The notes under the pieces: generated by a model
Database searches by the model: none
The model's input: only the letters and a program-made list of their open reading frames with translations
Told to the model about the DNA's origin: nothing
Position numbers and translations under genes: made by a program
Shown here: positions 33,198 through 40,995 of the stretch, piece after piece
Numbering within the stretch: the stretch's first letter is position 1
Layout of the letters: every line of letters begins with the position of its first letter
From: Flavobacteriales bacterium UBA1986
Lineage (GTDB): Bacteria > Bacteroidota > Bacteroidia > Flavobacteriales_G > Salibacteraceae
Reading direction: 5' to 3'
DNA: 64,000 bases
NCBI GenBank assembly: GCA_002336245.1
Contig: DDDG01000003.1
Location: forward strand, 438-64,437

Positions 33198-34223
33198 TTA
33201 GTTGGAAACCTCGATGAGAATGGAATTCAACTTCCTAATTTGCTCGGCATTGCCCAGAACAAAGAGCTTCGAATTTGGAATGAATTCTAAATCTTCCGGT
33301 GGGTTTATGATGTATTCTCCTGCAGCTGTTTTATAGCCAATGATTTTCGCTCCAATCTGGTATTGATTCTCCAATTCCTGAAACGACTTGTACCTGAAGC
33401 TTGCAGGAATGTTCTTGAATTCAACTTCCTCGAGATTGATGTCGGCAGAACCTGTGATGGAAATCTTATCCAGGAATTCCATAACATCGGGAGTCACGAC
33501 TAAAGATGCCATGTGAGAACCGCCCACACGGTCTGGCATGATAACATTGTTGGCACCTGCCATCTTAAGCTTCTTTTCAGTTTGAAGCTCACTCGCTCTA
33601 CTGATGATGTTTAAGTCTGCGTTAAGGCTTCTTGCAGTGAGAACGACAAATACATTATCCGCATCTTCTGGCAATGTTGTGATCATGGCCCGCGCCCTTT
33701 CTATTCCAGCATCAATTAACACCTCTTCAGAAGTTGCATTGCTGCGCATGTATATCAGATCAGAATGAAGTCGAATATCCTCGACTACCGCTTCATTTTG
33801 TTCAATCACAATGAAAGGAACTTTATGTGCTTGAAGCGTAGCAACTGCTTGCTTTCCATTCCTTCCGTAACCGCATACGATTACATGATCCTTCATATTC
33901 AAAATGGCTTTGTTCACGCGATAGTCTTTAAAGTAGTTTTTGTATTTCCCGGTTACAAGGTAACGAGTGATGGAAGATACAGCATAAGCGAAAATACCGA
34001 AACTCGTAATGATGAGAAAAGCAGTGAACAACCTTCCCATATCTGAAAGAGGTCGAACTTCGGAAAAGCCTACTGTAGAAACCGTAATGATTGTCATGTA
34101 GAAGGCTTCAAAGACGTTGTATCCTTCAATGAGCTTAAAGCCTAGAGTGCCAATAAAAATGATTGCAAGGAGGGTTGCTAGTGCATAATAAATCTCCTTG
34201 AAAAATTTTAAATTAAACAGCAT
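33198..34223 (-). CDS. potassium channel with RCK (TrkA-N/TrkA-C) domains
   Basis: This 341-residue protein has two membrane helices flanking a pore loop (residues ~10-95), then an RCK domain with the NAD-type Rossmann motif VIVCGYGRNGKQA (~110-225) and a TrkA-C lobe (~255-335). This is the MthK-like ligand-gated K+ channel layout. The selectivity filter reads TVGFSE, not the canonical TVGYGD. Likely an inner-membrane K+ channel. It is 6 bp downstream of the PspC gene. Confidence 0.88.
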   Translation of the reverse strand: MLFNLKFFKEIYYALATLLAIIFIGTLGFKLIEGYNVFEAFYMTIITVSTVGFSEVRPLSDMGRLFTAFLIITSFGIFAYAVSSITRYLVTGKYKNYFKDYRVNKAILNMKDHVIVCGYGRNGKQAVATLQAHKVPFIVIEQNEAVVEDIRLHSDLIYMRSNATSEEVLIDAGIERARAMITTLPEDADNVFVVLTARSLNADLNIISRASELQTEKKLKMAGANNVIMPDRVGGSHMASLVVTPDVMEFLDKISITGSADINLEEVEFKNIPASFRYKSFQELENQYQIGAKIIGYKTAAGEYIINPPEDLEFIPNSKLFVLGNAEQIRKLNSILIEVSN

Positions 34224-34229
34224 AACTAC

Positions 34230-34451
34230 CTACAGGTCCCAAATTGATCTTCGTTTTTTCTTGAAGAGATAGCGATGCTCAATAAAGAAAGCGAGAATGA
34301 GATAAAAAATCAAGGTCGAACCAATCGTAATGAAAGAAATGTAGATGAAAAACACGCGAATTCGGCTGGAATCCATTCCCAGCTTATTTCCCAAATAATC
34401 ACATACACCAAAGGCCTGTTTCTCGAAATAGCCCTTAATTCTCTCAATCAT
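34230..34451 (-). CDS. PspC-domain small membrane protein
   Basis: This 73-residue protein fits a PspC domain: AFGVCDYLGNKLGMDSSRIRVFFIYISFI followed by a second hydrophobic stretch (GSTLIFYLILAFFI) and a basic tail. PspC proteins are inner-membrane stress partners. The start overlaps the DUF2851 gene stop by 8 bp, so it is translationally coupled to it. Confidence 0.85.
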   Translation of the reverse strand: MIERIKGYFEKQAFGVCDYLGNKLGMDSSRIRVFFIYISFITIGSTLIFYLILAFFIEHRYLFKKKRRSIWDL

Positions 34452-35712
34452 TCTTCAAAATTTCTGCACCCAATTGGCAACTCAAACACTTCTGTTGATT
34501 GCAATAACTGGCTTTCAATTCTAGTAAAGCTTGTGAATCAGCCGCCGACCGACTGATCATTCCCAAAGATCGCCATTTTTTTAGAGTAGAATTGGACTCC
34601 TTCTGAATCTCAAAATAGAATTCAATGAGCTCCGCAGTGTCCATACCGTGATGTTCTTGGGAGCAAAACCGAAAAGGTAAAAAGAGGTTTATAAGAATCA
34701 AATCAATACTCGACTTCCCTAGGTGAGTTGAATGCTCATTTGAGCGCTGACCAAATCGATAATGCTGACTCCAATACGAACCAGCATTTACCTCCAACAG
34801 TTTCCTCATTTCATCCAGTTCAGAAGCCTGCAACAGGCTATGAACTAAATTTCTATCCGAGGCCAGTAAGGCCGTCAATTGCGCCAAGCGAATGCTAGGA
34901 AAATTACTAGGCCTCATTCGCGACCACTTCCAGGAACTTTCGTCAATGCTTGTTAGCTTGAATTTTCTCCTTAGAAGCTCAAAATCGTATTTCAACTTGA
35001 TTTGCTTGTCGTCTTCTTTCCCTCTCAACATTCCGGCAGCGCCAAATAACATCGCCTCGATGTACTCCAGGTTTCCCGCTTCCCGTTTGAAATGTGAAAA
35101 ACGAAGTTTTCTCGAAAGCCATTCCATAGGTAATCGATTGGTTTTGAAGCCCATTTGTTGAAAGAGCAATTGCATGAAAGCTTCTTCCCAATCAAAATTT
35201 AATTGCGACACCAGGCTCAGAACATCCTTTGACTTCCGCTCCAAACGCTCACACAACAATCGGTGTTTCCATAATTCGAATGAAGAATTGAAATTTGAGG
35301 AAATCTGATCTTCACAGGGAATCCAGAGTTTTGAATTCATTAAGCTGCTATACTTCTGAAGCAGGTTAGAATTCACTCTAGGATACAAATTCAAACATGG
35401 AATTCCTTCCAATTCGATGGGAGTCTTCTCTTCATATACCACATGCAATATCACATTGGAATAGGCTTCATCCAAATGGTGTTTGTGATTGAACCAATCT
35501 TTCGATTGAAGATGCATTTCCACATTTCCGACCCATAATCTAGCGCCAATTTTAAGGTGGGCGTTGAAGAAGTCGGGGCCTGAATCTGTATTCAGCTCAC
35601 CTCTCTTTAGGATGCGAATTGAAGCCTCCTTCGTTGTTCGAAGATTCTTCTGATCGAAGAGAGCATGCAACCATATGTAGTGAAGGAGCTTTTCTGGAAA
35701 GCTTGTTTTCAA
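34444..35712 (-). CDS. DUF2851 family protein
   Basis: This 422-residue protein matches DUF2851, a Bacteroidota family: FPEKLLHYIWLHALFD near the start, GELNTDSGPDFFNAHLKIG, then VGNVEMHLQSKDW and NVILHVVYEE, with a Cys-rich end (CNQQKCLSCQLG) that could bind metal. No signal peptide. The function is not established. It sits 3 bp after pyrF and overlaps the PspC gene. Confidence 0.85.
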   Translation of the reverse strand: MKTSFPEKLLHYIWLHALFDQKNLRTTKEASIRILKRGELNTDSGPDFFNAHLKIGARLWVGNVEMHLQSKDWFNHKHHLDEAYSNVILHVVYEEKTPIELEGIPCLNLYPRVNSNLLQKYSSLMNSKLWIPCEDQISSNFNSSFELWKHRLLCERLERKSKDVLSLVSQLNFDWEEAFMQLLFQQMGFKTNRLPMEWLSRKLRFSHFKREAGNLEYIEAMLFGAAGMLRGKEDDKQIKLKYDFELLRRKFKLTSIDESSWKWSRMRPSNFPSIRLAQLTALLASDRNLVHSLLQASELDEMRKLLEVNAGSYWSQHYRFGQRSNEHSTHLGKSSIDLILINLFLPFRFCSQEHHGMDTAELIEFYFEIQKESNSTLKKWRSLGMISRSAADSQALLELKASYCNQQKCLSCQLGAEILKND

Positions 35713-35715
35713 GTT

Positions 35716-36525
35716 CTACTTTTCCAGCAAAACTCTCATTTCGTTGGTCAAAGTCATGGCCGATTCACGAATGTCATCAGTCGTAAATTCTCCTTTTTTT
35801 GGATAAAGAATGCCTCTCGAAGAATTGACTAAAAGACCACAATGCTGGTTCGAACCATGGTCGTATAAGGCCTTTAGGTCCCCACCTTGAGCTCCAACTC
35901 CTGGAACTAAAAAGAAATGGTCGGGAGCAAGTTTTCTAACTTCAGCAAGTTTCTCTGGCCGAGTACCCCCTACTACAAACATCAGATTATCACCTTTGCC
36001 GACACTTTTTAGAATAACCTCTTCAAATACCTTCTTGCCATTCTGCGTTTGCAGCATTTCAAAATCTTCTGCTCCTGGGTTCGAAGTAAGTCCCAGCACG
36101 ATGGTCCATTTTTCTTTGTAAGCCAACCAAGCTTGCATGGTTTCCATTCCCATGTATGGCGAGACAGTCGCAGCATCGAAACCAAAGTAGTCGAAGAAGG
36201 TAGTTGCATACTTCTCGGCTGTATTGCCAATATCACCGCGTTTTCCGTCGGCAATGCTGAGTACTTCTGAAGGAATCAGCTCCAGTGTTTTCTCTAAGCT
36301 TTCCAATCCCTTCGGACCGAAAACTTCATAGAATGCAATGTTGGGCTTATAGGCGACACACAAATCCGAAGTCGCCTCGATGACCATTTTATTGAAACTA
36401 AAAATGGGGTCTTTTTCCTTCAGAATGGAAGGTGGCATTTTACTTAAATCGGGATCCAATCCCACACATAGGAAACTCTGTTTACGCTGAATTTCTGCGA
36501 CGAGTTTATCCCTAAGCATTTTCAT
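35716..36525 (-). CDS. pyrF: orotidine 5'-phosphate decarboxylase
   Basis: This 269-residue enzyme converts OMP to UMP, the last step of pyrimidine synthesis. It is the type 2 form, with YKPNIAFYE, the catalytic DGKRGDIGNTA loop and PGVGAQGG phosphate-binding region. The first ATG (36525) overlaps the prfA stop by 14 bp; a second Met two codons later is an alternative start. It follows prfA and purM in one minus-strand run. Confidence 0.96.
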   Translation of the reverse strand: MKMLRDKLVAEIQRKQSFLCVGLDPDLSKMPPSILKEKDPIFSFNKMVIEATSDLCVAYKPNIAFYEVFGPKGLESLEKTLELIPSEVLSIADGKRGDIGNTAEKYATTFFDYFGFDAATVSPYMGMETMQAWLAYKEKWTIVLGLTSNPGAEDFEMLQTQNGKKVFEEVILKSVGKGDNLMFVVGGTRPEKLAEVRKLAPDHFFLVPGVGAQGGDLKALYDHGSNQHCGLLVNSSRGILYPKKGEFTTDDIRESAMTLTNEMRVLLEK

Positions 36526-37594
36526 CTCCGTATTTCAATTTCTCGGCATTCTCGGCCATCTTCAACTCCTCGATGAACTTCTCAATGTCGCCGTCTAATA
36601 CCGCGCTCAAATTGTACAAGGTCAAGTTTATTCGATGATCGGTTACACGTCCTTGTGGATAGTTGTACGTTCTAATTTTCGCGGATCGATCGCCCGTTGA
36701 AACCATGGTCTTGCGCATCGCTGCTTCCGCTTCATGCCGTTTTGCAAGCTCCATTTCATAAATCCTAGAACGCAATACGGCCATGGCCTTTTCAAGGTTC
36801 TTTAGCTTAGACTTTTGGTCTTGACATTGAACTACGGTTCCGGTAGGGATGTGAGTAAGCCGGATGGCAGAATAGGTTGTATTGACCGACTGACCACCGG
36901 GCCCTGAAGAACAAAATTCATCGCGTCGAATGTCGGCGTCTTTCAAGTCAACGTCAAACTCCTCAGCCTCCGGAAGAATAGCTACCGTAGCAGCTGAAGT
37001 GTGCACCCTTCCTTGGGTTTCCGTTTGAGGAACACGTTGAACGCGGTGAACTCCCGATTCATACTTGAGCGTTCCGTAGACATCAGCTCCTTGAACGTTG
37101 AAAATAATTTCTTTAAAGCCTCCAGAAGTTCCGGCGGTGCTGTCAACCATATCGGTTGTCCAGCCTTTTGAGTCACAATACTTCAGATACATTCGCATCA
37201 GATCACCGGCAAAAATCGAAGCTTCATCTCCTCCAGTACCAGCTCGTATTTCAAGAACTGCATTCTTCGAATCCTCGGGATCTTTTGGGATCAGCAAGAC
37301 CTTCACAACGGCCTCCAATTCTTCGCGTTTGGCTTTGAGTTCTTCCAACTCCTTTTTCGCCATTTCCACAAATTCCGGATCGGATTCAGTCTTGAGAATT
37401 TCTTCAGAAGACTCTATGTTATCGAGCGTATTTCTATACTCCCTTGAAACTTTCACAATGTCTTCAAGGTCTTTGTACTCCTTATTAAGTTTGACGTATC
37501 GCTTCATATCCCCAATGATCTCGGGGTCGACAATAAACTTGCTCACTTCTTCGAAGCGATCTTCTATGGCGCTTAACTTATGGACTAAACTCAT
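36512..37594 (-). CDS. prfA: peptide chain release factor 1
   Basis: This 360-residue class I release factor has the GGQ motif in SSGPGGQSVNTTYSA. At the stop-codon-recognition site it reads VPQTETQGR, so the tripeptide is PQT where E. coli RF1 has PAT; the PxT type defines RF1 (UAA/UAG). The GRVHTSAATV region follows. It overlaps purM by 4 nt (ATGA) and pyrF by 14 bp, indicating one transcript. Confidence 0.96.
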   Translation of the reverse strand: MSLVHKLSAIEDRFEEVSKFIVDPEIIGDMKRYVKLNKEYKDLEDIVKVSREYRNTLDNIESSEEILKTESDPEFVEMAKKELEELKAKREELEAVVKVLLIPKDPEDSKNAVLEIRAGTGGDEASIFAGDLMRMYLKYCDSKGWTTDMVDSTAGTSGGFKEIIFNVQGADVYGTLKYESGVHRVQRVPQTETQGRVHTSAATVAILPEAEEFDVDLKDADIRRDEFCSSGPGGQSVNTTYSAIRLTHIPTGTVVQCQDQKSKLKNLEKAMAVLRSRIYEMELAKRHEAEAAMRKTMVSTGDRSAKIRTYNYPQGRVTDHRINLTLYNLSAVLDGDIEKFIEELKMAENAEKLKYGDENA

Positions 37595-38748
37595 AGTTCG
37601 TATTCGAATGTTCCGTAAGGACTTATAATGGTAAGGGCGGGTTCTTCCGACTCCTCTACCCGACCGATTATTTGAGCATCCATACCAAAGCTGTTGGCCA
37701 CATCAATCAATTCTTGTACTCGAGATTCATCCAAATAGGCTTCTAACCTATGGCCCATATTAAAGACTTGATACATTTCCTTCCAATCGGTTCCAGATTC
37801 ACTCTGAATCAAATCGAACAAGGGTGGAGTAGCAAATAGGTTGTCCTTGACGATGTGTCCGTTCTTTAAGAATTTACCCACTTTGGTTTGGGCTCCACCA
37901 GAGCAATGGATTAGGCCATAAATTTCTTCCCGTCCATTGTCCAAAAACTTAGATAGTACAGGTGCATAGGTTCTCGTAGGTGACAAGACCAATTTTCCAT
38001 AGGTCAAGCCAGTTTTCTCTTCAACATCGGTCAAAGACTTACTTCCAGCGTATACAAGTTCTCGAGGAACGTGTGGATCGAAACTCTCAGGATACTTATC
38101 CGCTAGACCACCAAAAACGTCGTGACGCGCAGAAGTAAGTCCATTGCTACCCATTCCCCCATTGTAAGTTGATTCATAGCTTGTCTGCCCGTATGAAGCC
38201 AATCCAACAATCACATTTCCAGGTTGAATTGCAATGTCGATAATGTCTTTTCGCTTTGCTCTCGCAAAGGCCGTAAAACCAACGTCGAGCGTTCGAACGA
38301 TGTCGCCAACATCGGCTGTTTCTCCACCAGCCAACTCAAGACCTACCCCAAGGGATCGAAGTTCTTCAATGTATTCGGCTGTGCCTTGAATCAACTCCTT
38401 AATGACCTCTCCAGTAATTAGATTCTTGTTTCTACCAATGGTAGATGACAATATGATTCCGTCTGTGATACCCACACAAATCATATCATCCAAATTCATG
38501 ATTAAAGCATCTTGAATGATGCCTTTCCACACGGACATGTCGCCGGTTTCTTTCCAATAGAGATACGCAAGCGAAGGTTTCGTCCCTGCAGTATCTGCAT
38601 GCATTACATTGCAGTACTCTACATCACCTCCAACGAGGTCCGGCAATACCTTGCAAAAAGCATTTGGAAAAAGTCCTTTGTCGAGGTTTTTAATGGCTTC
38701 GTGCACCTCGCTTTTATCGGCCGAAACTCCTCTTTGGTCGTATTTCAT
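37591..38748 (-). CDS. purM: phosphoribosylformylglycinamidine cyclo-ligase (AIR synthase)
   Basis: This 385-residue PurM converts FGAM to AIR in purine synthesis with ATP. Key segments are DGIILSSTIGRNKNL, GGETADVGDIVRT, IVGLASYGQTSYESTYNGGMGSNGL (AIRS core) and IHCSGGAQTKVGKF. It is about 40 residues longer than E. coli PurM, usual for this phylum. The start is set at the ATG at 38748; the GTG seven codons upstream lies inside the T-run of the porE terminator. Confidence 0.95.
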   Translation of the reverse strand: MKYDQRGVSADKSEVHEAIKNLDKGLFPNAFCKVLPDLVGGDVEYCNVMHADTAGTKPSLAYLYWKETGDMSVWKGIIQDALIMNLDDMICVGITDGIILSSTIGRNKNLITGEVIKELIQGTAEYIEELRSLGVGLELAGGETADVGDIVRTLDVGFTAFARAKRKDIIDIAIQPGNVIVGLASYGQTSYESTYNGGMGSNGLTSARHDVFGGLADKYPESFDPHVPRELVYAGSKSLTDVEEKTGLTYGKLVLSPTRTYAPVLSKFLDNGREEIYGLIHCSGGAQTKVGKFLKNGHIVKDNLFATPPLFDLIQSESGTDWKEMYQVFNMGHRLEAYLDESRVQELIDVANSFGMDAQIIGRVEESEEPALTIISPYGTFEYEL

Positions 38749-38756
38749 TGAGCGGT

Positions 38757-38785
38757 AAAAAAAAGGCACCCTATAAAGAGTGCCT
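38757..38785 (-). terminator. rho-independent terminator after the PorE-like gene, abutting purM
   Basis: AGGCACTC-TTTATA-GGGTGCCT (minus strand, stem 38764-38785) has an 8-bp stem with one G-U and a 6-nt loop, followed by eight T residues (38757-38764). It lies 36 bp after the porE-like stop. Its T-run ends 9 bp before the purM ATG. Confidence 0.9.
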
Positions 38786-38820
38786 GTAATATTCTGGGAG
38801 ACAAAAGCTCCAATTCCTTG

Positions 38821-40896
38821 CTAGTTGTTCTCAGGTGCAGATGAAGTAGGAACAAAGTCGTCACGTAAAACGAAGAATACCGTTCTACGATTGATCTGAT
38901 GCGCTGCTTCACGCTGATCCTTTGGCAAACCATTGATGTATGCTTCAGTATAGGTAATTCCCGCCTTAGCATCAACAAATGGTTGGCTTTCACCATATCC
39001 CTTTGCTTGCAGTCTACCTGCGTCAATTCCTTTCTCAATCAGATAGTCGACACAAGTTTGAGCACGTTTCTGAGAGAGTATTTGGTTTCTCGCGTCCGAG
39101 TCACGTGCATCGGTATGTGCTGCAAGTTCAATAACAATTGTTGGGTTTTCTGTAAGGGTCTGGAATAAGAAGTCCAAGGAATCTTTAGAGTTGACTCTCT
39201 CATCCACAAGGAGTTCCCATTTCGCCAAAGGATAAAGAACCTTAGGGAAGCGAATCTCACCACAATTTAAACACTGCAATTCAAAGTCATGTACGAAGGC
39301 TGTTGAACGCTCAATTCCAATTGTAGTCTCCTGACCACGACCATTCAAATAGCTTCTTTCGGCAATCACCGTTTTGTTGCAATCGGGAGAAGCCTTTTTG
39401 GCATCGCCCTTTCTTGAAACCACAATTGTATAGGAGGTGTTTTCAGCAAGGAAACGCTCGTCGTTTTCCTTTGCATCAAACTTGTAGAATCCTGTTTGAT
39501 CGGTTGTAGCTTCAGCAGAAGAACCGTCGGTTCCAATAAGTTTAACAACCGCATTAGCAACCGGCTTACCACATTCAACATCTTTTACTTTCCCTTGAAG
39601 AACGTAAATGATTGGAGGCATTTTGAAGCTATAGATATCGGCATATCCCTTTCCGTTTGAACGAATGGAAGAGAAGAAACCTCTATTCTTATTTCCCTCA
39701 AACACAATTCCAAAATCGTGACCCGGACCATTTATCGGAGCACGCATGTTTTCAACTTTACCCCATGCATTGGGGCCCAATTTATTTGCAGAGAAAATGT
39801 CTAAGCCGCCCATTCCTGGATGACCATTTGAAGCAAAGAAAAGACGGCCATCATCGTGGCTAAATGGATACAATTCATCACCTGTAGTATTTACTCCTTC
39901 AACATTTACTGGCTCACCCCAAACCTTTGCTTTGGAATCGTAAGTCATGTAATAAATGTCTTTACCACCTTGGCCACCTGGCATATCCGATGAAAAGAAC
40001 ATCATATCTCCCTTGGCATTCATAGAGGCATGTCCAACTGAAAAAGTATCGCTGCCCATTTCAATTTTCGTGGGCTCTTCCCAATCTTGGCCGCGCAGAG
40101 TCGTTTGGTACAACAAACAGGCTTTCACAGAGTTCTTTTCAGACTCGCAGCGCGTAAAGTACATGGTCGACTTACGCGAGTCAAAACTTGGCGCACCATC
40201 GTTGTGCTTTGTATTGATAGGTTCAGGAAGAGGTTTAGGAGTGCTCCACTTTCCTTTTCTATCAACAGAAGATTCAAAAATATCTGTGAATGCTTGCCCT
40301 TTATTTGGGTCAATGTCAGAGCCAGATGAACCTGGACGACTGGAGGCGAACATCAAAGTTTGATTCTTTCTGTCGGCAAATGCCGGGGCGAAATCATGAA
40401 ATTTAGAATTCAACTGAGGCACATTTTCAACCAAATAATTGGTCGGCTTGGACTGCCATTCAATCGATTGTTCGCAGGAATTAATACCGTCCTGAGCTCG
40501 CGAATCGGAAGGAGCAAGTTGTTGGTACTCTTTATAATGTACAAGGGCGTCTTCGTACTTTCCTTGCATTTTTAGAACCATTGCGTAATTCAGTTCCAAT
40601 TCAGTATCATCGTACTTAGCCCTTTCGGCCTTTTCATACCACTCTTCTGCTTGCTCGTAATCGAGAAGAAAACGATAACATTCACCAATCCGGTAAATGA
40701 TTTTTATTTTCAAATCCTTCTTCGATTCTTTTGAAAAAGCTTGCTTGTAGAGATCTACAGCGTTGAAAAACTGCTGATTCTCATAGGCTTCATCCGCCTC
40801 TTTTGTCAAGTTGTGTTGAGCAAAAGAAATGGTAGTAAGGCTGACGAAGAAGAACAGTAAAATCGCGCGAATTACCCTCATATTAGTTGTTTTCAT
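38821..40896 (-). CDS. PorE-like OmpA-family protein (TPR, WD40-like, CRD, OmpA)
   Basis: This 691-residue exported protein has a signal peptide (cleavage near SFA|QHN), TPR-like repeats (~30-145), a PD40/WD40-like propeller (~170-410, with PGSSGSDID, FSSDMPGGQGGKDIYY, FASNGHPGMGGLDIFS), a carboxypeptidase-regulatory domain (~430-530) and a C-terminal OmpA peptidoglycan-binding domain (~550-680; ELAAHTDARDSDARNQILSQKRAQ). This is the domain order of PorE, the T9SS component that links the translocon to peptidoglycan. Several paralogues of this layout exist in Bacteroidota, so orthology is likely but not certain. T9SS cargo encoded in the same window supports the pathway. Confidence 0.8.
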   Translation of the reverse strand: MKTTNMRVIRAILLFFFVSLTTISFAQHNLTKEADEAYENQQFFNAVDLYKQAFSKESKKDLKIKIIYRIGECYRFLLDYEQAEEWYEKAERAKYDDTELELNYAMVLKMQGKYEDALVHYKEYQQLAPSDSRAQDGINSCEQSIEWQSKPTNYLVENVPQLNSKFHDFAPAFADRKNQTLMFASSRPGSSGSDIDPNKGQAFTDIFESSVDRKGKWSTPKPLPEPINTKHNDGAPSFDSRKSTMYFTRCESEKNSVKACLLYQTTLRGQDWEEPTKIEMGSDTFSVGHASMNAKGDMMFFSSDMPGGQGGKDIYYMTYDSKAKVWGEPVNVEGVNTTGDELYPFSHDDGRLFFASNGHPGMGGLDIFSANKLGPNAWGKVENMRAPINGPGHDFGIVFEGNKNRGFFSSIRSNGKGYADIYSFKMPPIIYVLQGKVKDVECGKPVANAVVKLIGTDGSSAEATTDQTGFYKFDAKENDERFLAENTSYTIVVSRKGDAKKASPDCNKTVIAERSYLNGRGQETTIGIERSTAFVHDFELQCLNCGEIRFPKVLYPLAKWELLVDERVNSKDSLDFLFQTLTENPTIVIELAAHTDARDSDARNQILSQKRAQTCVDYLIEKGIDAGRLQAKGYGESQPFVDAKAGITYTEAYINGLPKDQREAAHQINRRTVFFVLRDDFVPTSSAPENN

Positions 40897-40995
40897 TGCA
40901 GTTAACGACGGTACATTCTTCCTTTTGGAAGGACGACAAAATAAAGAAATATTTCCAAGTATTCAAAAGGCATCGCGCAGCTTAGCTGCTTCCCC

